Shown here: piece by piece, positions 24,109 through 33,828 of the stretch
How the letters are laid out: every line of letters begins with the position of its first letter
Position numbering within the stretch: the first letter of the stretch is position 1
Source of the DNA: Alphaproteobacteria bacterium
GTDB lineage: Bacteria > Pseudomonadota > Alphaproteobacteria > Rhodospirillales > Rhodospirillaceae
Length of the DNA stretch: 37,147 nucleotides
NCBI GenBank assembly: GCA_012103295.1
Contig: WLXB01000021.1
Location: 1 to 37,147, forward strand
Direction: 5' to 3'
Program-made: the position numbers and the translations under genes
Notes under the pieces: generated by a model
Told to the model about the DNA's origin: nothing
The model's database searches: none
The model's input: only the letters and a program-made list of their open reading frames with translations

Positions 24109-25223
24109 TCACACCTCACATCTAGGTCGCTTTCCTGCCCCATATCAATCTCTCGTCTGTTAACGGCCCGAGCCAAAGATATCCGGCTTAGTGCCCATAT
24201 GGCCATGGCCCGGACCAACGGTGACTCATCGTCGCACAGCGGCTCTACAAAACGATCAAGATCGGATACACCGCTGTTGCCGATAGCGATCAAAACATTT
24301 CTCACGAACCGATCACGGCCAATACGCTTTATCGGCGAGCCCGAGAAAAGGGTCCGAAAGGCTGCGTCGTCGAGTTGAACAAGATCAGCCAGCTGCGGGG
24401 CCTCCAATTCGATCCGTGGGTTTAGCACGGTGGCCGCTGCGACCTCGGCGAATTTGTTCCACGGGCAAATTGCAAGACAATCATCACAGCCATAAATACG
24501 ATTGCCCATCAAGGACCGAAGCTCGACGGGGATATGGCCCTTATGTTCGATGGTCAGATAGGAGATACAGCGCCGTGCGTCGAGACGGCGCGCATCTAGA
24601 AAAGCATTGGTCGGGCAGATATCCAGACACTTTGTGCAAGATCCGCAGTGATCTTGCTCTGGCTCATCGGGCGACAGATCAAGCGTTGTGAACACTTCGC
24701 CCAAAAACAACCAAGATCCAAATTTACGAGATACCAAGTTGGTGTGCTTGCCCTGCCACCCCAATCCTGCTGATTCAGCCAACGGCTTTTCAAGAACAGG
24801 TGCGGTATCGACAAACACCTTTACGTCCGCTTCGTCTGAGCGCTCAACCAGCCAACGCGCAAGGTTCTTAAGACGCTTCTTTAAAATGTCGTGGTAGTCG
24901 CGCCCACGGGCATAGACACTGATGGCACCACGATCGGGTTGATCCAAGAGCGCTAAGGGATCAACGGCCGACCCATAGTTAACCGCAACTGATATCACTG
25001 ACCGCACCTCTGGCCATAGCGCCTGTGGTGTGCGGCGGCGATCTGCTTTTTCAGCCATCCACGCCATATCGCCATAATATTCCCCGACGATAAATGCGTC
25101 GAAATTTTTCGATACGTCATCGTGAACGGACGCCTTGGCAATGCGCACATCGTCAAAACCCAAGCGCTGCGCTTCGGCAACGAGCGCAGGCTTGATGTCG
25201 TTATTTGGGTTAGAGCGGCTCAA
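24093..25223 (-). CDS. queG: Epoxyqueuosine reductase QueG
   Basis: This catalyses the last step of queuosine synthesis, reducing epoxyqueuosine in tRNA to queuosine with cobalamin and two 4Fe-4S clusters. The two cluster motifs are visible: [12 protein letters not shown] and CDDCLAICP, with an additional Cys in [12 protein letters not shown]. The cobalamin/active-site region has [15 protein letters not shown] and [12 protein letters not shown]. The C-terminal end is HEAT-like ([17 protein letters not shown]). I chose the TTG at 25223 (376 residues) because AGGG lies six bases upstream; it overlaps tgt by 14 bp. A TTG at 25262 is possible. It sits between tgt and the SUMF1-like lipoprotein gene in one operon. 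Confidence 0.95.
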   Translation of the reverse strand: MSRSNPNNDIKPALVAEAQRLGFDDVRIAKASVHDDVSKNFDAFIVGEYYGDMAWMAEKADRRRTPQALWPEVRSVISVAVNYGSAVDPLALLDQPDRGAISVYARGRDYHDILKKRLKNLARWLVERSDEADVKVFVDTAPVLEKPLAESAGLGWQGKHTNLVSRKFGSWLFLGEVFTTLDLSPDEPEQDHCGSCTKCLDICPTNAFLDARRLDARRCISYLTIEHKGHIPVELRSLMGNRIYGCDDCLAICPWNKFAEVAAATVLNPRIELEAPQLADLVQLDDAAFRTLFSGSPIKRIGRDRFVRNVLIAIGNSGVSDLDRFVEPLCDDESPLVRAMAIWALSRISLARAVNRREIDMGQESDLDVRCEWAAF

Positions 25224-26343
25224 TGTCGCCCTGTGCCCAATCGGCGCTGAAGGCTGCCGCAAAACTGTCTAAGGATCCTGTTCGGATCGCTTTGCGAAGC
25301 CCCGCCATGAGCTGTTGGTAGAACGCGACGTTGTGCCACGTCAGCAGCATCATCCCGAGAATCTCATCAGATCGAATAAGATGGTGTAAATACGCACGGC
25401 TGTAATCTCGGCTGGCGGGGCACGCGACACTCTCATCCAGAGGACGATGGTCATCGGCGTGCCTGGCATTGCGCATGTTCACAGTGCCATATCGGGTGAA
25501 GGCCTGCCCTGTGCGACCAGAGCGGGTCGGTAACACACAGTCAAACATATCAATGCCACGCTGTACGGCCCCAATAATGTCTAGCGGCTTTCCAACACCC
25601 ATCAGATAGCGGGGCTTGTCAGCCGGGAGATGCGGTGTGGTCGCAGCAGTGACCTCAAACATAAGGTCTTGGCCTTCACCTACTGCTAGTCCGCCAACCG
25701 CATAGCCGTCGAAGTCGGCTTCAACCAAAGCAGCGGCTGATTCTGCGCGTAGATCGGGATAAACCCCACCCTGGACGATTCCGAATAGAGCGTATCCATC
25801 GCGCTGTTTGAATGCCTCGCGGCATCGCGATGCCCACCGCATCGATAAATGCATGCTGTCGGCGGCCTCTTTTTCGGTCGCCGGAAAAGGTGTGCACTCG
25901 TCCAGCACCATGGTCACGGTTGAATCCAACTGACATTGAATCTCGATCGCCCGTTCAGGAGTCAGCATATGTTTGCTGCCATCGAGGTGGGATTGAAAGG
26001 TCACACCTTCTTCGGTCAGCTTGCGCAACTTCGACAAGGACATCACTTGATAGCCGCCGGAATCCGTCAACACCGGCCCATCCCAACGCATAAAACGACG
26101 CAAGCCGCCATGAGCTTCGATGCGGGGTGCCCCCGGGCGCAGCATCAGGTGATACGTGTTGCCCAAAATCATCTGCGCGCCAGTAGATGCAACGGTATCC
26201 ACGGTCATCGCTTTTACGGTCGCCGCGGTGCCAACCGGCATGAACGCGGGCGTATCAATGACACCGTGGGCTGTATGCAGCTGCCCGACACGGGCCTGAC
26301 CATCGGTCGCCTCGATCGCTAAGGAAAAAGCCGCGTCCGTCAT
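25210..26343 (-). CDS. tgt: tRNA-guanine transglycosylase Tgt, with altered zinc site
   Basis: This exchanges guanine-34 for the queuine precursor preQ1 in tRNAs with GUN anticodons. It has 377 residues with all catalytic signatures: the general base Asp94 ([13 protein letters not shown]), [22 protein letters not shown] and the nucleophile Asp268 in [14 protein letters not shown]. The zinc-binding segment normally reads C-x-C-x2-C plus a distant His. Here residues 306, 308, 311 and 337 are Val, Cys, Ser and His, so two of three cysteines are lost. The rest of the C-terminal domain ([15 protein letters not shown]) is intact, so this is substitution rather than decay. The ATG overlaps the queA stop by one base. 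Confidence 0.96.
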   Translation of the reverse strand: MTDAAFSLAIEATDGQARVGQLHTAHGVIDTPAFMPVGTAATVKAMTVDTVASTGAQMILGNTYHLMLRPGAPRIEAHGGLRRFMRWDGPVLTDSGGYQVMSLSKLRKLTEEGVTFQSHLDGSKHMLTPERAIEIQCQLDSTVTMVLDECTPFPATEKEAADSMHLSMRWASRCREAFKQRDGYALFGIVQGGVYPDLRAESAAALVEADFDGYAVGGLAVGEGQDLMFEVTAATTPHLPADKPRYLMGVGKPLDIIGAVQRGIDMFDCVLPTRSGRTGQAFTRYGTVNMRNARHADDHRPLDESVACPASRDYSRAYLHHLIRSDEILGMMLLTWHNVAFYQQLMAGLRKAIRTGSLDSFAAAFSADWAQGDIEPL

Positions 26344-27374
26344 TACCGATCCGCACAGTCAAGCAAGCAAGCGTCGCCGTAAGAGTAAAAACGGTATCCC
26401 GTATCAATAGCTTGGGAATAGGCCGCCTTCATCCTATTCGTGCCAGCAAACGCCGACACCAGCATGTACAGCGTTGAACGCGGTAGGTGAAAATTTGTCA
26501 TAAGAACGTCGACAGCCTTAAACCGATACCCTGGCACAATAAACAGATCGGTCTCCGCCGCGAAGGGGCGAATTGTTCCATCGTCGGTGGATGCGGCCTC
26601 CAATGTTCTTAGGCTAGTGGTCCCGACAGCAACAATCCGGCGGCCTTCATGCTTAGCAGTGGTTAGAAATGTCGCGACGTCCTCGCTGATGTGACCCCAT
26701 TCGCGATGCATCACATGATCATCGGTGTCATCAACTTTCATCGGCTGAAATGTCCCAAGGCCGACGTGAAGAGTCAGAAAGGTTGTTGCGATGCCTTTTG
26801 CGTTCAGGCGGTCCATCAAACCCGGAGTAAAATGCAAGCCCGCGGTCGGCGCTGCCACCGCGCCATCCTGTGCAGCATATGTGGTTTGATAATCCTCACG
26901 GTCCTGCTCATCATCATCCCGCCCCATGTACGGGGGCAGGGGCATATGGCCATGTTTTTGCAAAGCCGCCGACAGGGCGTCGGGCTGCAAATCAAACCTT
27001 AACCGAACAGACCCGTCGTCCGTTCGCCCCAGGACTTCAGCTGAGAAGGAGTCGGAGAATGTGACGATGTCGTTCGGCTTAAGGCGTTTTGCCGGGCGCG
27101 CCAGCGCTTGCCATATGTCCGCCGACTCAGCGCGGTGCAGCAGAAGTTCGATGTCAGCGCCACCCCTTTTTCCAAAAAGGCGCGCGGGGATAACCCTCGT
27201 ATCGTTAAAAACCAACACATCGCCATCGAGCAGCAGGTCTGGCAAATTGTGCACCTTGAGATCGGTGAATTTGTCGTTCGTTACATGCAGCAGCCGGGCC
27301 GCGTCCCGCGGGCTTACCGGCCTGGAAGCGATCCGGTCAGCTGGTAGCGAAAAATCAAACTGGTCGACTCGCAT
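26343..27374 (-). CDS. queA: S-adenosylmethionine:tRNA ribosyltransferase-isomerase QueA
   Basis: This transfers and rearranges the ribosyl part of SAM onto preQ1-tRNA to make epoxyqueuosine, which QueG reduces. It has 343 residues, normal for the family. Motifs are the N-terminal [50 protein letters not shown]-type [12 protein letters not shown], and [12 protein letters not shown], then [18 protein letters not shown]. It is the first gene of the queA-tgt-queG-lipoprotein operon, divergent from the DUF2937 gene across a 137-bp gap. All operon junctions overlap, pointing to translational coupling. Confidence 0.97.
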   Translation of the reverse strand: MRVDQFDFSLPADRIASRPVSPRDAARLLHVTNDKFTDLKVHNLPDLLLDGDVLVFNDTRVIPARLFGKRGGADIELLLHRAESADIWQALARPAKRLKPNDIVTFSDSFSAEVLGRTDDGSVRLRFDLQPDALSAALQKHGHMPLPPYMGRDDDEQDREDYQTTYAAQDGAVAAPTAGLHFTPGLMDRLNAKGIATTFLTLHVGLGTFQPMKVDDTDDHVMHREWGHISEDVATFLTTAKHEGRRIVAVGTTSLRTLEAASTDDGTIRPFAAETDLFIVPGYRFKAVDVLMTNFHLPRSTLYMLVSAFAGTNRMKAAYSQAIDTGYRFYSYGDACLLDCADR

Positions 27375-27455
27375 GGGTTATCGTCCCAATCCGGGCGACA
27401 CACAGCCGCCACAGTTGTCCATTATGCGGCGGTTTATAGACCGGTGCGCTGTGGA

Positions 27456-27485
27456 TTGGAATGAATCACGCTCACCCGGTATGAT
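27456..27485 (+). promoter_or_regulatory. Candidate promoter of the DUF2937 gene
   Basis: TTGGAA (27456-27461) and TATGAT (27480-27485) are 18 bp apart (four and five of six consensus positions). The predicted start near 27492 leaves a short leader carrying GGAAGG (27499-27504) before the TTG start at 27512. Confidence 0.5.
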
Positions 27486-27511
27486 GCCCGATCACTTCGG
27501 AAGGTTGTTCT

Positions 27512-28012
27512 TTGGACTGGTTTATACAGAAACTCGATATGCTCATTGGCGCCGGACTTGCGGCCGCGGCCGGCATGGGTGCCTCTCAGACTCAAGCATT
27601 TATCGATCAATACCTTCAGCGTTTGGGCGGCCATTTGGACGAGGCCAAGCTCAATCTGGACCGCATTGAGACCGGTGTGCGCTATCAAACAATGAGCAAG
27701 ACGGTCAAGCAGGAGCTTGAAGCCGATGCCACCCTACGGGTTGACGAGCTGCAATCAGCGTACAATGCCATCACCGATGCTGGGCTACTCTCCCGCCCCT
27801 TTACGTTTTACAGGGAATCCGACGACCGCATCATTTCCGGCACCCTGAACGATTTTGTACCGGCCCTGCCCTTGGATACCAACGCACTCGTCTACGTTTG
27901 CGTTGGTATCGTTCTAGCGCTTGTCGCATATGAGATTCTTAAATTGCCGATTACTCTTGTGTTCGGCCAGCCACGCCGGCGGAAATTCAGAAAGCGCGGC
28001 GCGGCGGCATAG
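27512..28012 (+). CDS. DUF2937-type inner-membrane protein
   Basis: This is a 166-residue membrane protein of uncharacterised function. It has an N-terminal hydrophobic segment (MLIGAGLAAAAGMG), then SQTQAFIDQYLQRLGGHLDEA followed by a long helical soluble region, then a C-terminal membrane span (ALVYVCVGIVLALVAYEIL) and a basic tail (PRRRKFRKRG), indicating a cytoplasmic C-terminus. The QxPxFxxQYxxRLGG-like opening and hairpin layout fit DUF2937. The start is TTG with GGAAGG seven bases upstream. It is probably monocistronic, or read through into the GST gene after 89 bp. Confidence 0.75.
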   Translation: MDWFIQKLDMLIGAGLAAAAGMGASQTQAFIDQYLQRLGGHLDEAKLNLDRIETGVRYQTMSKTVKQELEADATLRVDELQSAYNAITDAGLLSRPFTFYRESDDRIISGTLNDFVPALPLDTNALVYVCVGIVLALVAYEILKLPITLVFGQPRRRKFRKRGAAA

Positions 28013-28101
28013 GGCCCTTACTCCGACTTCACAATTCCTCGACTGACACCTCTGCAGCCTTTCCGCTCAGAGTCAGCTTGTGTATTGAGAGGCCATAGAA
28101 A

Positions 28102-28794
28102 ATGATGACCCAGGATACGAAGCCAATGATCGAACTACTCACATCACGAACGCCGAATGGATATAAAATTTCCATCGCCCTTGAGGAACTGAACCTTCCC
28201 TATACGGTGAAATCGATAAGCCTGAAGGACAAAGCGCAGAAAGAGCCCTGGTTTCTTGCGCACAACCCGAATGGGCGCATCCCTGTGATCATCGATCATG
28301 ACGCCGATGATTTTGTGGTATTTGAATCCGGAGCCATCTTGGTTTACCTCGCTGAAAAAACCGGCCACTTAATGCCAACCGATGTGAAAGGCCGGTCACT
28401 GGTCATGCAATGGCTGATGTTTCAGATGGGAGGAATCGGCCCGATGATGGGTCAAGCCAACGTGTTCTTTCGGTATTTTCCTGAAGAAATTCCATCGGCA
28501 ATTGCGCGTTATCAGAACGAAAGCCGACGTCTATTCGAAGTTCTTGATTCACATCTTTCAAACAATGAATGGTTGGCCGGTGACTATTCGATTGCCGACA
28601 TCGCGAACTGGGCCTGGGTACGAACGCACGAGTGGTCTGGCGTATCGATAGACGGGCTAGACCACGTCAAGAGGTGGCACAGCGTCATGGCTGAACGACC
28701 AGCGTGTCAGCGTGGTGTAGAAATTCCTGAGCGTCGAGATGAAGTAGCGCCGGAAGAGCTGATCAAAACCGGGCGTGGCATGGTGACTACTTAA
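28102..28794 (+). CDS. Glutathione S-transferase family protein (YfcG/Ure2p-like)
   Basis: This is a cytosolic glutathione-dependent transferase or disulfide reductase of 230 residues. The thioredoxin-like N-domain has the active-site region [17 protein letters not shown], the cis-proline glutathione site [11 protein letters not shown] and [15 protein letters not shown]. The helical C-domain holds [21 protein letters not shown], typical of the YfcG/Ure2p class, and the capping motif [18 protein letters not shown] precedes the ATG at 28102; a second ATG follows immediately. The physiological substrate is not indicated. Confidence 0.94.
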   Translation: MMTQDTKPMIELLTSRTPNGYKISIALEELNLPYTVKSISLKDKAQKEPWFLAHNPNGRIPVIIDHDADDFVVFESGAILVYLAEKTGHLMPTDVKGRSLVMQWLMFQMGGIGPMMGQANVFFRYFPEEIPSAIARYQNESRRLFEVLDSHLSNNEWLAGDYSIADIANWAWVRTHEWSGVSIDGLDHVKRWHSVMAERPACQRGVEIPERRDEVAPEELIKTGRGMVTT

Positions 28795-28822
28795 CGCGCG
28801 GTACCACCAGAACTATGTGATC

Positions 28823-29030
28823 TTAGCTATTGTTGCCGAGCGCACACTTGGCCGACATATCCGTTAGAACTTCCGAGCGTGTATTGCGAATGGTGTGCTG
28901 CAGATAGCCATTAAAATCACTGGCAAGCTCAACGTTTAGGTGCCCCGGCAAAGCGTTCGCCAGGTCTGTCGTTCCGTCGGCGGTTTCAATACCGGTAATG
29001 ATCTCGGACAAGGACGCCTCATATGCGCGC
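28823..29030 (-). pseudogene. Displaced C-terminal tail of the S8 protease, out of frame by one base
   Basis: The segment YEASLSEIITGIETADGTTD, then LNVELASDFNGYLQHTIRN and LTDMSAKCALGNNS aligns to the end of the first C-terminal repeat of the protease (NLVVESGFDGSMQHVLWQR, VLTNMTSC). Adding one base in the GCGCGCCGG stretch near 29025-29034 joins it to the protease and gives 716 residues in total. It has no credible start of its own. Confidence 0.7.
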
Positions 29031-30972
29031 CGGCCTCGATCGGTGGAGACATCCACTGCCCGATAAGTTCACCGGTCGTTGCATTATATACATCGAGAAC
29101 ACCGGTGCGGGAGGACGCGCTATCGTTATAAACGCGCACAGCCGACGGGTATTGCAAGATGGAAGGGCTATGGACGTTGAGCAGGGATCGCTCACCGCCC
29201 GACACACCATCTGGGCAACTGGTCATATTTGTCAGCACGCCCGCGGTTCTTTGCCATAGGACGTGCTGCATAGAACCGTCGAATCCGGATTCCACAACCA
29301 AGTTATAATAGGTGCGATCATCTCGAGCGATGACCGTGTCCGCTTCCGCCTCTGACTCGAGACGACTGACATTAAATTGAAAGGATGCATGCGCCGGAAT
29401 ATTCGGACTCGTCCAACGCCCCAGCTGCGCACCCGTTTCTGCGTCCCGCAGAGTCACACGCGCTCTGCCGGTTTCAGATGAGGAATTGTGAAGACGAATG
29501 TAGGACTCACCTACATCCGTGGTGCGCGATCCAATAACGTTGTTGAAAACCTTAATGTTGATGCCTTGCAATTCTAAAATCGCTTGATGCACTTGAATTC
29601 GAGGCAGCGTGAAATTCTGCCCCGTCCGCGATACATCCAGTCCGGTAACTGTTATTGCAGTATCAATTTCATCGATAGACGCCTCGCCCATCGCTGAACG
29701 AATCACCGCATAGGCTCCTGAAACGTGCGGCGTCGCCATTGACGTCCCGCTAAGCGTCGTTAAACCACCAGCGGGATCGGCGGCGCGGATATTCACGCCC
29801 GGCGCCATGACATCCATGAACGACGCGAAGTTTGAGAACGAGGCCACGCTGGTGCCATCATTGGTGGCCCCAACCCCAACTGCGGACGAAATACACGCTG
29901 GGGCATTAATCGAGCCATTGGATCCAGCGTTGCCGGCCGCAGCGGCGGTCGCCACACCTTTTTCACGCAACATGTCGATGACGACTTTGCGTGGATCAGA
30001 GTCACAGGGCCCGGTATTCGAACCTCCGCCAAGACTGAGGTTAACAGCAACAATGTTATAGGCGTCGACGCTCTCGTTGACGTAGTTAAGCGCATCAAGG
30101 ACAGCAAGCGAGTCCGTCAATTCGCATGGGGCCGGGTCAGGATCACATACGTTTTCGTCGGTCACCTCTGAGAATACGTCGATCGGCATAAGCTGAGCAG
30201 ACCGCGCGACACCAAAATTTGTGCCATCGTTGCCAACCGCAATGGACGCAACATGGGTTCCATGATCACATCGATCAGATCCGAACGGACAATTAGAAGC
30301 GGCACCTGGGCCAATCTCCGGCGTTTGACCGGAGGGACATTGCGTAAATGTATCGCCACCAAAAGTGGCTGAGAAACACGCAGCGCCCACAGACTTGCCA
30401 GACAGCATATCGTGATTTTCTGCAATACCGCCATCGATGACAGCGACGGTTAGGCCATCACCTTCGAATCCGCGAGCCCAAGCATCTTCGACATCAATGG
30501 ATGGCACTGAAGAGGCCAGCGCTGGGCCTTCTATGGCCGAGGTCGTCTGTGTTTGGGCTTTGCGCTCGACAATCACCGGGTAGACGCCCGCGACGTCAGT
30601 CAAAGCAAGAAGTGCGCCCAACCGGTCACGGTCGATCTGCAAGCCAACGAACGGCAGGCTGGAAAACGACTGATCGATGACAATATCATTGGCCGCCAAA
30701 GCAGATTCTAAACTATGGCGCATTTGCTCAACGGTGGCACGCTGCTCATAGATCGAAGCCGCGTCTGCCCACGCTTGCCCCTCAGCCCCGGCCTTCATGC
30801 GAACGATAACGCGCGCGTGGCCCTCGGCTTCCAAGTGTTCAAGAATGCGTTCAATTTGCGCGTGCGCGGGAGTCGCTGCAACAATCGCCAACAAAGCGAC
30901 GGCACCATACCGTGCCTTCCGCAACATTCCGCTTACACATTTTTTAGTCCAAAAACTCATAATCCGCCGCAT
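28936..30972 (-). CDS. Secreted S8 subtilisin-like serine protease, C-terminus frameshifted
   Basis: This exported protease has a signal peptide ending PAHAQ, an inhibitor-I9-like propeptide (about 45-140: ARVIVRMKAG, SLPFVGLQIDRDRLGALL) and a subtilisin domain with Asp180 (VAVIDGGI), His237 (DHGTHVASIAVGND), oxyanion Asn348 (AAAAGNAG) and Ser411 (GTSMATPHVSGAY). Seven or more cysteines in the catalytic domain suggest disulfides. After about residue 475 there are two roughly 100-residue repeats. The reading frame as given ends 40 residues out of frame; the correct tail lies at 28823-29030. The ATG at 30960, preceded by GGCGG, is an alternative start. It lies 27 bp from the convergent GST gene. 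A nutritional or envelope-processing role is possible. Confidence 0.9.
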   Translation of the reverse strand: MRRIMSFWTKKCVSGMLRKARYGAVALLAIVAATPAHAQIERILEHLEAEGHARVIVRMKAGAEGQAWADAASIYEQRATVEQMRHSLESALAANDIVIDQSFSSLPFVGLQIDRDRLGALLALTDVAGVYPVIVERKAQTQTTSAIEGPALASSVPSIDVEDAWARGFEGDGLTVAVIDGGIAENHDMLSGKSVGAACFSATFGGDTFTQCPSGQTPEIGPGAASNCPFGSDRCDHGTHVASIAVGNDGTNFGVARSAQLMPIDVFSEVTDENVCDPDPAPCELTDSLAVLDALNYVNESVDAYNIVAVNLSLGGGSNTGPCDSDPRKVVIDMLREKGVATAAAAGNAGSNGSINAPACISSAVGVGATNDGTSVASFSNFASFMDVMAPGVNIRAADPAGGLTTLSGTSMATPHVSGAYAVIRSAMGEASIDEIDTAITVTGLDVSRTGQNFTLPRIQVHQAILELQGINIKVFNNVIGSRTTDVGESYIRLHNSSSETGRARVTLRDAETGAQLGRWTSPNIPAHASFQFNVSRLESEAEADTVIARDDRTYYNLVVESGFDGSMQHVLWQRTAGVLTNMTSCPDGVSGGERSLLNVHSPSILQYPSAVRVYNDSASSRTGVLDVYNATTGELIGQWMSPPIEAGAHMRRPCPRSLPVLKPPTERQTWRTLCRGT

Positions 30973-31270
30973 GCCGTTTCATCGAAAAGCAGCCAGACAA
31001 CGCAGAAAGGCGCGTTACGGGATATCCGTCGCGCGCCAACGTCAGGTCTAACGTGTCCCGATCGAATGAACCGGGGTCTCATGTGATCGCGCATAATATG
31101 GACCCAAATCACGCTGGTTGTCTATAAACGCTTAGATTGGCCGCAAAGATGCCTCTATAAATCAAGGGCTTAGCAGCATTCTCTTAAAAGAGTCTTAGGT
31201 TAGAAAACACCCAGAATCCGGCAATACAGCGCAAAAACAGGGGAATCGAGGCAGCAGGGTGCCGGTATCT
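30973..31270. other. Intergenic region upstream of the S8 protease
   Basis: This is a 298-bp gap between two same-strand genes, relatively AT-rich in its second half. A TATTAT box is visible on the minus strand near 31100, but no acceptable -35 lies at 16-18 bp. I see no RNA gene, repeat or terminator with a U-tract. Confidence 0.4.
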
Positions 31271-32371
31271 CTAGGGCCGCGCCTCAATTTGGTCGTACGG
31301 GAAGGCTGCTAAGTTGATCGGCCCTAGTACCACCCAAAAACAGCTGTACATCAGGACCGGCAAGAGAATCCATATCCAGACCGACTGGATAGATGGCATT
31401 ACGAGACGAACCCACAACACCAACGGCAGCGCAGCAACAACACCCAGAACCAAGACTGCGGTGAACAAAACAGGCAAATCTGCGGGTGGTGATGCAACGC
31501 CAAATATCAGCCATAGCAGTGACACCGCGAACGACAGCCCAAGCACCATTGACCGACGAACCGCATCTCTGCCGATGCATTGTCTTAGCGACACAGATCC
31601 CAGGAGGGCGGCGGCGCTAAGAACGAGGGCAACCCACAGCATCGCGAACGCCCGCCACAGCCCGTCTTGCAACGTTAAAACATTGGTCTCAACCAGACCG
31701 AACGGTGGTGATGCTGAAAGCGGAATTGGAAACCAAAGACTCAGCAGAAATCCAACAACACATATCGTTGCCGCCAGCATCGCGAGAAAAGTTCGACCAC
31801 GGCCTTCAAAGCAAACAAAAACGATGATTGCCGCTGCGACACCCAAACCCGAAGGTGCGAGGAAAACCAAGGCCACGCACACCACGCCAAGTGACAACGG
31901 TGCAACACTCTTTTCGCGGTCGCCCACCCAGCGCGTAGCAGCAAAACCAACAACCGTCAGAAGCATCAAAAGCGCATGCGGTGTTGCCAAAGCGAGCGTA
32001 AATGCGGTTTGAGGAAACATCAGCACGCCGAGCGGTATAGCGGCGCCAACAACCACATCTCCTGACCATGATGCACAAAGGCGAGCCAGCAAGACCAAAG
32101 CACTCATGGCGCACATCATGGAGAAAACGCGGCCAGTTCCGATTGAATCAACAAACAAGGCACGCAACAGCGTCTGCAAGGACGTATAGAACGACGACCC
32201 AGTGGCAGCATCACCGTAGTACGCCTCAAGCGCGGTAGGGCCGACCCCGATAGCAAAAAATCCAAGGTGGATTAGAAAAGCCAGCGCGATGAGGCCAAAA
32301 ATGACCCTGGCCGCCGGCATTGAGCCTGCCAGGACAGTGTTTTGTTTATCGGTTGATTGACTGAGAGTCAT
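31271..32371 (-). CDS. Polytopic membrane protein, possibly GT-C glycosyltransferase-related
   Basis: From the ATG at 32371 (GAAGG just upstream) this is a 366-residue inner-membrane protein with about ten hydrophobic spans (such as VIFGLIALAFLIHLGFFAIG, VVCVALVFLAPSGLGVAAAI). The first periplasmic loop, ALEAYYGDAATGSS, and the later layout recall ArnT/PMT-like GT-C proteins, which carry acidic residues before a tyrosine pair there. This protein has only one clear acid, and the length is short for such enzymes. The divergent neighbour is a sugar aminotransferase, weakly supporting a surface-polysaccharide role. I do not assign a firm function. Confidence 0.6.
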   Translation of the reverse strand: MTLSQSTDKQNTVLAGSMPAARVIFGLIALAFLIHLGFFAIGVGPTALEAYYGDAATGSSFYTSLQTLLRALFVDSIGTGRVFSMMCAMSALVLLARLCASWSGDVVVGAAIPLGVLMFPQTAFTLALATPHALLMLLTVVGFAATRWVGDREKSVAPLSLGVVCVALVFLAPSGLGVAAAIIVFVCFEGRGRTFLAMLAATICVVGFLLSLWFPIPLSASPPFGLVETNVLTLQDGLWRAFAMLWVALVLSAAALLGSVSLRQCIGRDAVRRSMVLGLSFAVSLLWLIFGVASPPADLPVLFTAVLVLGVVAALPLVLWVRLVMPSIQSVWIWILLPVLMYSCFWVVLGPINLAAFPYDQIEARP

Positions 32372-32588
32372 GAAACCTTCGCGGTTCCGAATAAAAGAGG
32401 GCTGATTATATCTGGAAAAGAGCGGGTATTGTTCAGAGTGGCACGAGCGCGATGCCTCGAGCAAGATGACGCTCGTCATGACCGGGCTGCCTAACCGCGG
32501 TTGACGCAGGAGCGGCGCTCAGGCAAACCGATCACCATCATGCGCTCTCTTATTTGTTGCACACGACCAACCGAGTTGCTTTTGGGAT

Positions 32589-33770
32589 ATGTCTAATCAC
32601 GACCCAAACCTTGCGCCTTGGCCGTTCTTTGCGAAGGACGAGATCCAAGCCGTGGGCGCTGTCCTGCAATCAGGGCACGTCAATTATCGAACTGGGAAAC
32701 AGGGAACGGCTTTCGAGGCGGAATATGCGGCAGCGACAGATGCACAGCATGCCTTGACCGTTGCCAATGGCACCGCTGCGTTAGAACTAGCGCTATCTGC
32801 TCTCGATATTGGACCCGACGATGAAGTTGTCGTGCCTGCACGAACCTTTATCGCGACCGCAGCTGCCGTGGTGCGATGTGGCGCGACACCCGTCGTCGCG
32901 GATATTGATCCAATATCGCAAAACCTCGACCAAGAAACGCTCTCCGCTGTACTAACGGAACGGACGCGGGCCGTCATTCCGGTTCATCTAGCTGGCTGGC
33001 CAGCAGATATGGATGCCATACTTTCTGTGGCGCAGGCTTCCGGCCTGGCCGTGATCGAAGACTGTGCCCAAGCACACGGCGCCTTATACAAAGGCAAAGC
33101 GGTTGGCACGCTTGGTGATATCGGGTGTTTCTCATTCTGTCAGGACAAAATAATCTCTACCGGTGGCGAAGGCGGCATGGTCTTGACCAACAACCCGGCC
33201 CTTTACAAACGCATGTGGTCTCTCCGAGACCATGGTTGGGATTATGAGCGCGCCAACGAGCAGGATAATTCGACCGGCTTTAAATGGCTCGTGGATACAT
33301 TCTCGACCAACTGGCGCCTAACAGAATCGCAATCTGCCATTGGCCGCCTGCAACTGAGAAAACTCGAGGATTGGGTTTCAGCGCGCCGACACAACGCCGC
33401 TGCTCTGTCGTCTGCACTCAAAGGTCTTGCGGGTGTCGCTGACCTTACGCCACCCGAATCAGTGCGACACAGTTACTATAAGTACAACGTTCTTATTGAT
33501 CCGAAGGCATTGTCGGGAAATTGGACCAGAGACCGGATTGTAGACGAACTCAATGTACACGGCATACCAGCGCGTGTCGGCGCCTGTCCCGACATCTCCG
33601 GTGAAAAAGCTTTCGCCCACGCCTCTATCAACACGTCTAACCCGCGCCCCAATGCAGCCGGTATCGCCGACCGCACGCTCATGCTGCCCGTCCACCCGAC
33701 ATTAACCGATGGAAACATGGCATTCATAGCAGACACGCTGCGGGCAACCATCAGCGCGGCGGTACGGTAA
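32589..33770 (+). CDS. DegT/DnrJ/EryC1/StrS-family PLP-dependent aminotransferase
   Basis: This is a cytosolic aminotransferase that typically adds an amino group to a nucleotide-activated keto sugar for LPS, capsule or glycan synthesis. It has 393 residues with fold-type I features: NGTAALELAL (phosphate-binding), VVPARTFIATAAAVVRCGA, HLAGWPADMD, Asp158 in VIEDCAQAHGA (pyridine nitrogen contact) and Lys187 in FSFCQDKIISTGGEGGM (Schiff base). FSTNWRLTESQSAIG is the family-conserved N-W-R-x-T/S segment. No strong ribosome site precedes the ATG. There is no other sugar-nucleotide gene in the window, so the product is unknown. Confidence 0.93.
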   Translation: MSNHDPNLAPWPFFAKDEIQAVGAVLQSGHVNYRTGKQGTAFEAEYAAATDAQHALTVANGTAALELALSALDIGPDDEVVVPARTFIATAAAVVRCGATPVVADIDPISQNLDQETLSAVLTERTRAVIPVHLAGWPADMDAILSVAQASGLAVIEDCAQAHGALYKGKAVGTLGDIGCFSFCQDKIISTGGEGGMVLTNNPALYKRMWSLRDHGWDYERANEQDNSTGFKWLVDTFSTNWRLTESQSAIGRLQLRKLEDWVSARRHNAAALSSALKGLAGVADLTPPESVRHSYYKYNVLIDPKALSGNWTRDRIVDELNVHGIPARVGACPDISGEKAFAHASINTSNPRPNAAGIADRTLMLPVHPTLTDGNMAFIADTLRATISAAVR

Positions 33771-33828
33771 GAACAAATAAAGAGATTAGTTTAAATGTCT
33801 CGCCGACATCACAACGACCGGTAATCCG

